Shown piece after piece: positions 15,886-25,239 of a stretch of DNA of 64,000 nt (position 1 is the first letter of the stretch; the number at the start of each line of letters is the position of its first letter). A program made the translations under genes and the position numbers. The notes under the pieces are model-generated. The model saw only the letters and a list, made by a program, of their open reading frames with translations, was not told where the DNA came from and made no database searches. Origin of the DNA: PALG01 sp964495885 (GTDB taxonomy: Bacteria > Bacteroidota > Bacteroidia > Flavobacteriales > Flavobacteriaceae); assembly GCA_964495885.1 (NCBI GenBank), contig CAZBWO010000001.1:124001-188000 (forward strand), read 5' to 3'.

Positions 15886-17655
15886 TTGAATAAGGCCACG
15901 TATATCTTAGCTTTTGTGGGACTGATGTTTTGTTCAAAAAATCTTCGGTCGCAAGTAAAAGTGATTGACACGGTACAAACAACCAAAGTCACCGTGAAAT
16001 CTGGCTATTTCGAAAAACGCCCAGAATTCCCCGAAGCGGTTATTTATACCCGCGACAATAGTGGTCAAGTATATATCGTGCATGAAGGCGTGGAAATGTG
16101 GTGCAACCAAGCCTTCGTTTATTTCAAGGATAATTTTGTAAAGGCCTACGGTAATGTACGCATTACACAAGGTGATACCGTGAGTATGCGAAGTAAATAT
16201 GGGGAATACAACGGAAATACTTCCTTTGCTTTTGCCGCAGGGGATGTTATCCTTACCGAACCCAAAACCACACTGGAGACAGATACGTTATACTTCGATA
16301 GAAAAAAACAACAGGCGTATTATAGAACAGGAGGCACTGTTAGGGATACGGCAAGTGTACTCACCAGCAGAATTGGACGGTATTTCGCGGAAACCAAAAA
16401 ATACCAGTTCCTTTCCAACGTAGTCATTGAAAACCCAAAATATACCGTCTATTCCCCTCAATTGGATTTTTATTCGGAATCTGGACTCGCCTACCTGTAC
16501 GGGTCTTCAAAGATTGTGAGTGAAACTAGCACCGTGTATTGTGATCGTGGTTTTTATAATACCCGAAATAATACAGGACATTTTGTAAAAAACTCCCGCG
16601 TAGATTATAACAACAGAATTCTCTATGGCGATAGTATTTACTTTGACCGCAATACCGGTTTTGCCTCTGCCACCAACAATATTAAGGTATTGGACACTCT
16701 GAACAAAAGCATTATTAGAGGGCATTATGCTGAAGTTTTCCGTGATAAGGATTCGGTTTTTATTACCAAACGCGCCGTAGCTGTTACGTTACAGGAAAAC
16801 GACTCGGTGTATGTACATGCAGACACCCTTCAGGTAACAGGAAAACCGGAAAACCGTATCATCAAAGGTTTTTACCGTGCCCGAATGTTTAAACAAGGTT
16901 TAAATGGCGAGCAGCCTACCAGTGGAAAGTGTGATTCTATCTATATCAATGAAAAACTGGGGATTACCAAATTACTCCGAAATCCTATTTTATGGAGTGG
17001 TGATAACCAAATGACAGGAGATACGATACATATCCTCAACAACAAGGAAACAGATGAACTGGATACCCTAAAAGTTTTTAATAATGCCTTTTTAGTACAA
17101 AAAGACACCCTGGAAACCAATGCCTTCAATCAGGTAAAAGGAGAACGACTTATTGGATTGTTTACCAACAATGAGCTAGACACCATCAACATGATTAAAA
17201 ACACAGAAGTCATTTATTACTCCCGAAATGACAATAAAGAGCTTATTGGAATCAACAATACGGTTTCCAGTTCTATTCAAATGTATTTGGAAGAGCAGCA
17301 AATTCAAGGGATTCGGTTTCTAAAAAAAGCAAAGGGAAAGGTCTATCCGCCTTCCAAATTCCCTGAAAACACTAGATTACTTAAAGGGTTTATTTGGCGT
17401 GGGGAAGAACGGTTACTGAAAAAAGCCGATTTATTTAAAGATAAGCCCGCTCCTATTTTACCAAAAATTAAAGGGATACCATTACCAAAAGATGAAGGGG
17501 AGTTTTTTGAGGAAATACCTGAAGGGGAAGAATTGGAATTACCTGAATATTCCAAACTGAAACCCGAAGATTTACAAAACAGGGAAGATGATCCTAAATT
17601 TAGATCCCAAAAAACAGATTCATTACCCCCTAAAAAAGAAAATCCTCCCTACTAA
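15886..17655 (+). CDS. OstA-like periplasmic protein (LptA/LptD N-domain family)
   Basis: 589 residues starting at TTG (15886); no upstream ATG is in frame and this start gives a signal peptide ending near SKNLRSQ. The body is a long run of beta-jellyroll (OstA) repeats recognisable as IxYxRDNSGQVYIVHEG, KAYGNVRITQGDTVSMRSKYGEYNG and LYGDSIYFDRNTGFA, and the C-terminus is Pro/Glu/Lys-rich. OstA-type repeats form the slide that carries LPS across the periplasm in LptA, LptC and LptD; this Bacteroidota version is much longer than LptA and lacks the LptD barrel. It stands 3 bp before the aminotransferase gene. Role in LPS transport is inference from the fold. Confidence 0.82.
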   Translation: MNKATYILAFVGLMFCSKNLRSQVKVIDTVQTTKVTVKSGYFEKRPEFPEAVIYTRDNSGQVYIVHEGVEMWCNQAFVYFKDNFVKAYGNVRITQGDTVSMRSKYGEYNGNTSFAFAAGDVILTEPKTTLETDTLYFDRKKQQAYYRTGGTVRDTASVLTSRIGRYFAETKKYQFLSNVVIENPKYTVYSPQLDFYSESGLAYLYGSSKIVSETSTVYCDRGFYNTRNNTGHFVKNSRVDYNNRILYGDSIYFDRNTGFASATNNIKVLDTLNKSIIRGHYAEVFRDKDSVFITKRAVAVTLQENDSVYVHADTLQVTGKPENRIIKGFYRARMFKQGLNGEQPTSGKCDSIYINEKLGITKLLRNPILWSGDNQMTGDTIHILNNKETDELDTLKVFNNAFLVQKDTLETNAFNQVKGERLIGLFTNNELDTINMIKNTEVIYYSRNDNKELIGINNTVSSSIQMYLEEQQIQGIRFLKKAKGKVYPPSKFPENTRLLKGFIWRGEERLLKKADLFKDKPAPILPKIKGIPLPKDEGEFFEEIPEGEELELPEYSKLKPEDLQNREDDPKFRSQKTDSLPPKKENPPY

Positions 17656-17657
17656 AC

Positions 17658-18839
17658 ATGTTGGAAGATTTTTTAAAATACCAAGCACAAACTTCACCTC
17701 ACCCTTTGGGAATGGAAGTTTCCCATGCCAAAGGGAGCTATATCTATGATATCCATCAAAAAAAGTATTTAGATTTTGTGGCTGGGGTATCTGCTTGTTC
17801 CTTGGGTCATTGCCACCCTAAGGTTACCGAAGCCATTCAGCAGCAGTTGGAAAAATATGCACACGTGATGGTCTATGGAGAATATGCACAGGCCCCCGCA
17901 GTGAAACTATCCAAACAATTAGCTGCGTTGCTTCCACCGTCTTTGGAAACCACATATTTAGTGAATAGTGGCACTGAGGCCATAGAAGCTTCCTTAAAGC
18001 TAGCTAGAAAAGCAACGGGGCGAACTGAAATTGTTTTTGCACATAATGCGTATCACGGAAACACCATGGGCTCTATGAGTGTCATGGATTATGAAGAGCG
18101 CAAAAAACCCTTCGAACCCTTAATTCCAGATTGCCACCCAATACGCTTCAACAACCTCTCCGACTTAAAAAAAATTACCAATAAAACAGCAGCCGTAATC
18201 CTAGAAACCATACAGGGAGGTGCAGGATTCATCCTTCCAGAAAAGGACTACTTAAAAGAAGTAAAAAAACGATGTGAAGCGGTTGGCGCTTTACTTATTC
18301 TAGATGAAATTCAGCCGGGTTTTGGACGTACCGGAAAGTTATTTGGGTTTCAACACTTCGGAATTATTCCAGATATTTTAGTAATGGGAAAAGGAATGGG
18401 GGGAGGAATGCCCATAGGGGCCCTCACCTGCTCTTATGAACTCATGGCCCAACTGAAAGATCAACCAAAACTAGGACACATTACCACTTTTGGAGGACAT
18501 CCTGTCATAGCTTCCGCTGCATTGGCTACCCTTACGGAAATTACCCAATCCAACCTCATGGAAGAAGCCTTGGAAAAGGAAAAGCTATTCCGAAGTCTTT
18601 TACAACATCCTGCCATCCTTGAAATTAGGGGAAAAGGTCTCATGCTTGCTGCAATTGTAGAATCTGAAACTTTCGCCACCGAAGTCATTTTGGAATGTCA
18701 CAAACACGGACTCATCCTTTTTTGGTTACTTTTTGAGAAAAAGGCCATTCGTATTACCCCTCCATTAACCATTTCCGAAGCTGAGATTAAGGAGGGATGT
18801 GCCATTCTGACGGATGTCCTTACTAATTTATCTTCCTAA
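17658..18839 (+). CDS. class III PLP-dependent aminotransferase (acetylornithine/ornithine aminotransferase-like)
   Basis: 393 residues. PLP fold type I landmarks: VNSGTEAIEASLKLARK near 96, AYHGNTMGSMSV near 131, LILDEIQPGFGRTGKLF near 213, and PLP-lysine motif ILVMGKGMGGGMPIGAL near 244, followed by TTFGGHPV. Closest in style to ArgD/RocD/lysine aminotransferases. No arg gene is nearby, so the amino donor and acceptor cannot be fixed. It follows the OstA-like gene by 2 bp and is presumably in the same transcript. Confidence 0.88.
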   Translation: MLEDFLKYQAQTSPHPLGMEVSHAKGSYIYDIHQKKYLDFVAGVSACSLGHCHPKVTEAIQQQLEKYAHVMVYGEYAQAPAVKLSKQLAALLPPSLETTYLVNSGTEAIEASLKLARKATGRTEIVFAHNAYHGNTMGSMSVMDYEERKKPFEPLIPDCHPIRFNNLSDLKKITNKTAAVILETIQGGAGFILPEKDYLKEVKKRCEAVGALLILDEIQPGFGRTGKLFGFQHFGIIPDILVMGKGMGGGMPIGALTCSYELMAQLKDQPKLGHITTFGGHPVIASAALATLTEITQSNLMEEALEKEKLFRSLLQHPAILEIRGKGLMLAAIVESETFATEVILECHKHGLILFWLLFEKKAIRITPPLTISEAEIKEGCAILTDVLTNLSS

Positions 18840-18926
18840 TTTCAAGCCTCAAACCATTATTAAACAAAGGGTTATCTGTTATTTCACGTGTTAATAAGCT
18901 TGTTAAAAACAAAAAGGGCACAACAA

Positions 18927-18955
18927 TTGATTTCCTACAATCATTACTATCTTTA
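18927..18955 (+). promoter_or_regulatory. probable promoter of the TPR gene
   Basis: TTG at 18927-18929 and TATCTTTA at 18948-18955, 18 bp apart, differ from the -33/-7 consensus only in the last base. They sit 25 bp before the ATG at 18981 in the 141-bp spacer after the aminotransferase. Confidence 0.45.
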
Positions 18956-18980
18956 ATTAGACGAAAGTTAACCTCAGCCT

Positions 18981-20381
18981 ATGCAATTGAGCCCTAACGA
19001 GCATAACAACTTCTCTCTTTCCCGCTTTGAATCCATGCTGAAAACAAATGACGTGTATTTCTTTGACTCTGAAGAATTTGAGGAAATCATTCATTATTAT
19101 CTGGAAAACGGGAAAATGGCGCTTGCCAAAAAGGCAACAAAACTTGGCTTGGAACAACACCCTACTTCTACCAATCTGAAATTGTTTCAGGTAGAAATGT
19201 TCATTTTTGAAAGTAAACTGGAAATTGCAGAGCAACTCCTAGACGAAATCTATCACTTAGAGCCATACAATGAAGAGGTATATATTCAAAAAGCAAATAT
19301 TCATTCAAGGAAAGATGAACATGATAAAGCCATCTCTCTTTTAGAAAAAGCACTGGAAGTCTCCGAAAACCAATCGGATGTACTATCCCTGCTAGGAATG
19401 GAATATTTGTTCAATGAAGACTATGAAAACGCCAAGCTGTACTTTATGCGTTGTTTGGAACAGGATGAGGAAGACTATTCTGCCTTATATAATATTATTT
19501 ATTGTTTTGACTACCTACAACAACATGAGTCTGCTATTGAATACCTGAACCTCTACCTCAATACAAATCCGTATTGCGAAGTAGCATGGCACCAATTGGG
19601 GAAACAATTCTATGAACTAAAGGAATACAAAAAAGCATTGGCTGCCTATGATTTTGCAATTATTAGCGACGATCGCTTCATAGGGGCATATTTGGAAAAA
19701 GGGAAAGTTCTTGAAAAGCTAAAAAAGTATGCTTTGGCTATTGAAAGCTATAGTATCACCCTTAGCTTAGACGACCCAACATCCTTTGCTTTATTGCGCA
19801 TAGGAAAGTGCCACGAAAAAATGGGGAATGATGAAATGGCGCTTCAGTTTTACAATAAATGTGTGGAAGAAGACGGACTTCTGGATAAAGCGTGGATTGC
19901 TATTACCGACTATTATTTCCGAAAGAAAAACTTTCAAAAAGCCCTTTATTATATTGAAAAGGCAATCAATATAGATAGTGAAAATGTACGCTATTGGAAG
20001 CGCTACGCAAAAATCAATAAAAGGCTTCAGTTATTTGAAGAAGCAGAACATGGCTACCGAAGAACCATTGAATTGGGGAATTTTGAAATGGAAACTTGGC
20101 TCTCCCGCTGTGATATTCTTCTGCAATTGGGAGAATTTGATGCAGCGGTAAACAATTTATTACAGGCCCAGGAATTCTATCCTGAAAATGTGGAAATTGA
20201 ATATAGATTAGCAGGATTATATTTTACCCTTTTGGAAAATACCAAAGGCACATTCCATCTAAAGAATGCCTTGGATATGGATGAAGATTTTTCGTTGATT
20301 ATTGAAGAACTTTTCCCTATGGTCTACAACAGGAAAAGTGTACGCCAATTAATTACGAATCATCAAAATCCTTCAGCATAA
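18981..20381 (+). CDS. tetratricopeptide-repeat protein
   Basis: 466 residues without a signal peptide or membrane segment, so cytosolic. About ten consecutive TPR units are visible, e.g. EEVYIQKANIHSRKDEHDKA, AWHQLGKQFYELKEYKKALA and AWIAITDYYFRKKNFQKALY, spanning nearly the whole chain after residue 50; the start (about 20-50) is acidic. A general protein-protein scaffold; its partner is unknown. It stands between the aminotransferase and the DUF368 genes without a clear functional link. Confidence 0.88.
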   Translation: MQLSPNEHNNFSLSRFESMLKTNDVYFFDSEEFEEIIHYYLENGKMALAKKATKLGLEQHPTSTNLKLFQVEMFIFESKLEIAEQLLDEIYHLEPYNEEVYIQKANIHSRKDEHDKAISLLEKALEVSENQSDVLSLLGMEYLFNEDYENAKLYFMRCLEQDEEDYSALYNIIYCFDYLQQHESAIEYLNLYLNTNPYCEVAWHQLGKQFYELKEYKKALAAYDFAIISDDRFIGAYLEKGKVLEKLKKYALAIESYSITLSLDDPTSFALLRIGKCHEKMGNDEMALQFYNKCVEEDGLLDKAWIAITDYYFRKKNFQKALYYIEKAINIDSENVRYWKRYAKINKRLQLFEEAEHGYRRTIELGNFEMETWLSRCDILLQLGEFDAAVNNLLQAQEFYPENVEIEYRLAGLYFTLLENTKGTFHLKNALDMDEDFSLIIEELFPMVYNRKSVRQLITNHQNPSA

Positions 20382-20387
20382 TTTCTG

Positions 20388-20395
20388 TATTTTTG
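20388..20395 (+). promoter_or_regulatory. TAnnTTTG -7 element before the DUF368 pair
   Basis: TATTTTTG ends 16 bases before the ATG at 20412, in the 30-bp gap after the TPR gene. No -33 box at the expected distance was found. Confidence 0.4.
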
Positions 20396-20411
20396 TGAGC
20401 CACTGAAATTA

Positions 20412-21395
20412 ATGGCCGTGAACCCATCCCGAAATTTTCTAAACTATGTAATCATTTCCCTTAAAGGTATTGCTATGGGAGCAGCAGATGTCGTGCCTGG
20501 CGTTTCCGGGGGAACCATTGCTTTTATTTCTGGTATTTACGAAGAACTTATTGAAACAATTCACAAGCTAGATTTTGGCTTTTTCAAAACACTCAAAAAG
20601 CAGGGATTTAAAACTGCTTGGCGTCAATATAACCTTTCGTTTCTTTTAGCACTTTTTAGCGGGGTATTGATAAGCGTGTTGTCGTTTGCAAAAATTATCA
20701 CTTACCTTCTTTCTACGTATCCACTATTAATTTGGAGTTTTTTTTTCGGGCTCGTAGTTGCCAGTATTTTTTTTGTAGGGAAACAAATAACCCAATGGAA
20801 TTTTAAAACAGTACTGTTCTTGGTTATTGCCGCGATAGTCTCTTATTTCATAACAATTGCAGAACCTATTGGTACGCCAGATAAGATTTGGTTTCTATTT
20901 TTTGTAGGATCTATTGCGGTCATCGCTATGATATTACCCGGTGTTTCCGGAGCTTTTATTTTATTACTCTTAGGCGCCTATTCTGCCATTATGAATGTCC
21001 TCAACGGATTACGCGAAGGGGTCAAGCAATTTAGCTGGGAGGTTATTTCAGATCCTTTGCTACGATTCTCCGTATTTGTTTTGGGTGCGATCGTAGGGCT
21101 GAAGTTATTCAGTAAATTCCTCAACTGGTTATTTCACCACAAAAAAAATAGCACTTTAGCGGTGTTAACTGGTTTCATGGTTGGTGCACTAAATAAAATC
21201 TGGCCTTGGAAAGAAACACTGTCATTCAGGACCAACAGTCATGGCGAAGAAGTTCCTTTTTTGGAAAAAAGCATTCTTCCCATGAATTTTGATGGAGACC
21301 CAAAGGTTCTGTGGGTGATTATCCTAGCCATCATTGGTTTTTTAACTATTTTCCTTTTGGAAAAATTAGCGGTGAACAAGGAGAAAAAAATATGA
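20412..21395 (+). CDS. DUF368 membrane protein (first of a tandem pair)
   Basis: 327 residues with eight or so hydrophobic helices. DUF368 hallmark near the N-terminus: KGIAMGAADVVPGVSGGTIAFISGIYEEL (residues about 18-46, quoted parts GAADVVPGVSGGT and GIYEEL), and a second, related element AMILPGVSGAFILLLLGAY near 176. The repeated PGxSG element suggests an inverted-repeat transporter fold. Recent literature links DUF368/PopT proteins to recycling of undecaprenyl phosphate across the membrane; I apply this only by family membership. Its stop overlaps the ATG of a paralogue. Confidence 0.85.
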   Translation: MAVNPSRNFLNYVIISLKGIAMGAADVVPGVSGGTIAFISGIYEELIETIHKLDFGFFKTLKKQGFKTAWRQYNLSFLLALFSGVLISVLSFAKIITYLLSTYPLLIWSFFFGLVVASIFFVGKQITQWNFKTVLFLVIAAIVSYFITIAEPIGTPDKIWFLFFVGSIAVIAMILPGVSGAFILLLLGAYSAIMNVLNGLREGVKQFSWEVISDPLLRFSVFVLGAIVGLKLFSKFLNWLFHHKKNSTLAVLTGFMVGALNKIWPWKETLSFRTNSHGEEVPFLEKSILPMNFDGDPKVLWVIILAIIGFLTIFLLEKLAVNKEKKI

Positions 21396-22408
21396 ACCAT
21401 CCTAGAACCCTTGGAGATAAATTATGGTTAGTCCTAAAGGGATTAAGCATGGGTGCGGCCAATAAGGTTCCTGGTGTTTCCGGAGGGGTTGTAGCCTTTG
21501 TTGCAGGATTTTATGAAGAGTTTATTTATTCGCTACAAAAAGTGAACCGTAAGGCTTTTGCCCTACTGTTCAACGGAAGGTTCAAAAGCTTTTTTCAATA
21601 TATCAATGGCCGTTTTTTGGGATTGTTATTATTAGGAATGGTTATTAGCTATTTCAGTGTTTCCAAAATATTGGATTACCTCATCGAACATTTTGAACTC
21701 TATGTTTGGAGTGCTTTCTTCGGAATGATTATTGGCTCTATCTATTATATTTCAAAAGATTTTGGTGAATGGAACCGAAAATACCTTGGCTACCTTCTGC
21801 TAGGGGTCATCGCCGGAATCAGTATCAGTTTTTTGGAACCCGCCAAGGAGAACAGCAATTTATGGTTCGTTTTTTTCTGCGGGATTATTAGTGTCTCAGG
21901 TATGACCCTTCCTGGGCTTTCGGGATCCTTTATCTTGATCCTCATAGGAAATTACGTATTGCTTTTAGTAGATTCTGTCAACGCTCTTTATGATACCATT
22001 GCAGATATCTTTCAATGGGATTTCAGCTTTATCCAGCAAGCAGATCGAGTGGAACTTTTGAAAATCCTAGCGGTTTTTACGTTGGGATCGCTTACGGGTC
22101 TAGTATCTCTTTCCCACCTTTTGGGGTATGTTTTGAAACACTTTAAAAAGGCAACCTATGCAGTGATTATTGGATTTATCACCGGTTCGCTGGGAGTGGT
22201 CTGGCCTTGGAAAAACAAGGTCTATGAATATACCGCTAACGGATCGATTCTATTGGATGCTGAAGGAAGGGAGGTAATTAAGGATTTCAACAGGTATTTT
22301 CCTTCAGGTTTTACTACCGAAACAGCCTTGGCCATTGTTTTTATTTTGACAGGCATTATTATTGTAGTTGGTTTGGAACGTTACGGAAACCTAAAAAAGA
22401 AAGTATAA
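21392..22408 (+). CDS. DUF368 membrane protein (second of a tandem pair)
   Basis: 338 residues, start at the ATG overlapping the previous stop (ATGA). Same signature elements as its neighbour: GLSMGAANKVPGVSGGVVAF near 18 and SGMTLPGLSGSFILILIGNY near 168, with about eight membrane segments. The proteins are clearly paralogous but divergent (AADVVPG versus AANKVPG), suggesting an old duplication and possibly a heteromeric or specialised transporter. One base separates its stop from aroE. Confidence 0.85.
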   Translation: MNHPRTLGDKLWLVLKGLSMGAANKVPGVSGGVVAFVAGFYEEFIYSLQKVNRKAFALLFNGRFKSFFQYINGRFLGLLLLGMVISYFSVSKILDYLIEHFELYVWSAFFGMIIGSIYYISKDFGEWNRKYLGYLLLGVIAGISISFLEPAKENSNLWFVFFCGIISVSGMTLPGLSGSFILILIGNYVLLLVDSVNALYDTIADIFQWDFSFIQQADRVELLKILAVFTLGSLTGLVSLSHLLGYVLKHFKKATYAVIIGFITGSLGVVWPWKNKVYEYTANGSILLDAEGREVIKDFNRYFPSGFTTETALAIVFILTGIIIVVGLERYGNLKKKV

Positions 22409-22409
22409 T

Positions 22410-23141
22410 ATGGCGGTCTACGGATTAATTGGAAGAAATATCGACTACTCCTTCTCCAAGCAGTACTTTACCGAAAAATTCCAAAATGAAAAAAAGAAAC
22501 ACTCCTATCAAAACTTTGATATTGAACATCTTGACGCCTTATCTGAAATTCTTTCCAATACGCCAAAATTAAAAGGACTTAATGTTACTATTCCTTACAA
22601 GGAAAGTATTATTCCTCTTTTAGATGATGTAGACGAAGAAGCAGCAAACATTGGTGCGGTAAATACCATCAAAATAAAATCAAATGGTAAGCTCATAGGA
22701 TACAATACAGATCACTATGGTTTTGCAAAAGCACTAGAGCCCTTTCTTCCCTTAACAAATAAAACAGCACTCGTTCTAGGCACCGGTGGTGCTTCAAAAG
22801 CTATTAGATATGTGTTGGATGTCATGGGCTTTGACTATAAAATTGTTTCCAGGAATCCTGCTGAAGATGTACTTACCTATAAAGATTTAACTCCTGCAAT
22901 TATAAAAGATCATTTGCTCATCATTAATTGCACTCCCTTGGGTACCTATCCAAACATATTGGATTGTCCTTCCATTCCCTATTTAAACCTACACAAAGAT
23001 CATCTACTTTTTGATCTAATTTATAACCCCACAACCACAGAATTCCTTAAAAGAGGTTTTGCACAAGGTGCACAAATAAGCAATGGTTATAAAATGCTAG
23101 TGCATCAAGCAAATAAAGCTTGGCGTATTTGGAACGCGTAA
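22410..23141 (+). CDS. aroE: shikimate dehydrogenase
   Basis: 243 residues, slightly short for AroE (usually about 270). Reduces 3-dehydroshikimate with NADPH in the chorismate pathway. Substrate domain with YGLIGRNIDYSFSKQYF (the S-x-S motif), LNVTIPYKE with the catalytic Lys near 65, and NTIKIKSNGKLIGYNTDHYGF near 87-107; nucleotide domain with VLGTGGASKAIRYVL near 120 and NCTPLGTYPN near 172. C-terminal GYKMLVHQANKAWRIW is typical. Starts one base after the second DUF368 gene, so it is cotranscribed. Confidence 0.93.
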   Translation: MAVYGLIGRNIDYSFSKQYFTEKFQNEKKKHSYQNFDIEHLDALSEILSNTPKLKGLNVTIPYKESIIPLLDDVDEEAANIGAVNTIKIKSNGKLIGYNTDHYGFAKALEPFLPLTNKTALVLGTGGASKAIRYVLDVMGFDYKIVSRNPAEDVLTYKDLTPAIIKDHLLIINCTPLGTYPNILDCPSIPYLNLHKDHLLFDLIYNPTTTEFLKRGFAQGAQISNGYKMLVHQANKAWRIWNA

Positions 23142-23166
23142 AAATTAGGCAAAAACCCTTATTTCC

Positions 23167-23197
23167 TTTGCATTGTGGGCAGTTGTTAGTATCTTTC
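23167..23197 (+). promoter_or_regulatory. probable promoter of the DUF349 gene
   Basis: TTTG at 23167-23170 and TATCTTTC at 23190-23197, 19 bp apart, one base off the -7 consensus. The ATG at 23233 follows after 35 bases. Confidence 0.45.
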
Positions 23198-23232
23198 ACT
23201 CCCATAGATTAAGAACCTTAACATTGAAATAT

Positions 23233-25227
23233 ATGTCTGAAGAAAAATTGCCCAAAAAAGAAGAAAAAGAAATTAAGGAAGAGGTTGCCCAATCCACAGA
23301 TGAAAAGGAAAGCACTCAAGAAAAGCAACCCACTGCGGAAAAAAAGGAGGAAACACCCGAAGCTCCTGTAGAAACCTCAACCGAGACAGTAGAACTTTCC
23401 GTTTCTGAAGAAAGCGACACACCCAAAGAGGAGGTTGCCCAAACAGATGAGGACGAAGAACATGAGGAAGATGAAGTTGCTTCTTCAGATGATGAGGAAG
23501 ACGATGAAGAGCACGAAGAGGTGAACTATCACGATCTTTCCAAAAAAGAACTCATTTCAGCTTTTAAGAAAATTCTCAAGGAACAGCCCATTCAAAGTAT
23601 TAAGAAAGCGGTTGAGGAAATACGTACGGAATTTCAGGCCAAGTTTTCCGAAGAAGAGGAACAACAAAAAGAAGCTTTTTTAGAGGGTGGTGGAAATATT
23701 ATTGATTTTCACTACACCACTCCCCTTAAAAAAGAATTTAGCTCCCTATTATTTGAATATCGGGAAAAAAGAAATCAATACTATCGGAATCTCAAGCGCG
23801 ACCTTCAATCCAATTTGGAAAAACGCTTGGAACTCATTGAAGAGCTAAAAGGACTCCTCACGGTAGAAGAAAACATCAATACCACCTACAAGCACTTTAA
23901 GGATATTCAGGACCGCTGGCATACGGCAGGAGCTATTCCAAGGGACAAATACAACCTGGTTTGGAATACCTACAGGCATCACGTGGAAAACTTTTATGAT
24001 TTCCTTCATTTAAATAGGGAATTCAGGGATCTTGACTTCAAGCACAATTTAGATGAAAAGCTAAAGCTTATCGGTCGTGCCGAAGAGCTTGCACAGGAAA
24101 AGGATATTTCAAAAGCCTTTCGGGAGCTTCAAATGCTTCATAAACTTTGGAAAGAAGATGTAGGCCCAGTCGCAAAAGAATACAGGGAAGAAGTTTGGGA
24201 AAAGTTTAGTGAAGCGACCAAAGTAATTCACGAAAAGCGACAAGAATATCTTGAAAAGCAGGATGAAATTTTTGAGGAGAATTATAAGGCAAAGATGGAC
24301 CTTGTGAACAGTATCAAGGAAGTTACCCAAAATACTAAGTCTAATCACAATGCCTGGCAAAATGCCATTAAAAAAGTACAGGAGTTAAGAGACCAGTATT
24401 TTGAAGCTGGAAAAGTTCCCCGTACGAAAAATAAGGAAATATGGGAAGCATTTAAAGAGGCTACCCGTACCTTCAACCGAACAAAAAACAAATTCTACAA
24501 AGAACAGAAAAAGAAGCAGTATACCAATCTTGAGCAAAAAAGGGAATTGGTAAAAATTGCTGAAGAAAATAAGGATAGTGAAGATTTTGAAACGGTAACC
24601 CCATTAATGAAAAAAATCCAACAGGATTGGAAAAGTATTGGCCATGTGCCAAGAAAAGATAGTGATAAAATCTGGAAGCAATTTAAAAAGGCCTGCAATC
24701 ATTACTTTGACAGACTTCACGCAGAACGAAATGAAGCCAATAAGGAGGAGGTTGCCCATCTTGAAGCTAAAGAAGCTTTATTGAAAGAAGTTTCTGAAAT
24801 GGAACTCAGCGGTGAAAAAGAAAAAGACCTTGCCCTACTCAAGGAAAAAATTTCCGAGTGGAAAAAAATTGGAAGGGTACCCTTTCGAAAAAAACGCATA
24901 GATCAAAAATTCAACAAGGTCTTGGATGAACACTTCAAAAAACTGAAGCTTAGTCAAAAAGAAGCAGAACTTATACGGTTTGAAAATAAACTAAACGCTT
25001 TGGTTTCACAGGAAGATGAACGAAAATTGCAAAATGAGCAATATTTCATCTCCAAGAAAATTCAGGAAGTAAAGTCGGAAATCAGGCAACTGGAAAACAA
25101 CCTAGGATTTTTCCAACACGTTGAAAAGGACAATCCGTTGGTAAAGGAAGTGTATAAGAACATTGCCCGACACAAAGAAGAACTGGAGGTCTGGAAGGCT
25201 AAAATGAAAAAGCTTAAATCGTTGTAA
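23233..25227 (+). CDS. DUF349 coiled-coil protein with acidic N-terminus
   Basis: 664 residues from the ATG at 23233 (the longer frame would need a TTG start without support). The first 100 residues are Glu/Lys/Asp-rich and low in complexity. Then come at least five DUF349 units of about 70 residues, each with a QxxWxxxGxxPRxxxxxxWxxFxxxxxxF pattern, e.g. DRWHTAGAIPRDKYNLVWNT, DQYFEAGKVPRTKNKEIWEA and QDWKSIGHVPRKDSDKIWKQ. The C-terminus is a predicted coiled coil. Cytosolic; biochemical function is not established. It is one of the more reliable Bacteroidota marker genes. Confidence 0.85.
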   Translation: MSEEKLPKKEEKEIKEEVAQSTDEKESTQEKQPTAEKKEETPEAPVETSTETVELSVSEESDTPKEEVAQTDEDEEHEEDEVASSDDEEDDEEHEEVNYHDLSKKELISAFKKILKEQPIQSIKKAVEEIRTEFQAKFSEEEEQQKEAFLEGGGNIIDFHYTTPLKKEFSSLLFEYREKRNQYYRNLKRDLQSNLEKRLELIEELKGLLTVEENINTTYKHFKDIQDRWHTAGAIPRDKYNLVWNTYRHHVENFYDFLHLNREFRDLDFKHNLDEKLKLIGRAEELAQEKDISKAFRELQMLHKLWKEDVGPVAKEYREEVWEKFSEATKVIHEKRQEYLEKQDEIFEENYKAKMDLVNSIKEVTQNTKSNHNAWQNAIKKVQELRDQYFEAGKVPRTKNKEIWEAFKEATRTFNRTKNKFYKEQKKKQYTNLEQKRELVKIAEENKDSEDFETVTPLMKKIQQDWKSIGHVPRKDSDKIWKQFKKACNHYFDRLHAERNEANKEEVAHLEAKEALLKEVSEMELSGEKEKDLALLKEKISEWKKIGRVPFRKKRIDQKFNKVLDEHFKKLKLSQKEAELIRFENKLNALVSQEDERKLQNEQYFISKKIQEVKSEIRQLENNLGFFQHVEKDNPLVKEVYKNIARHKEELEVWKAKMKKLKSL

Positions 25228-25239
25228 TTTTAAAAAAAA

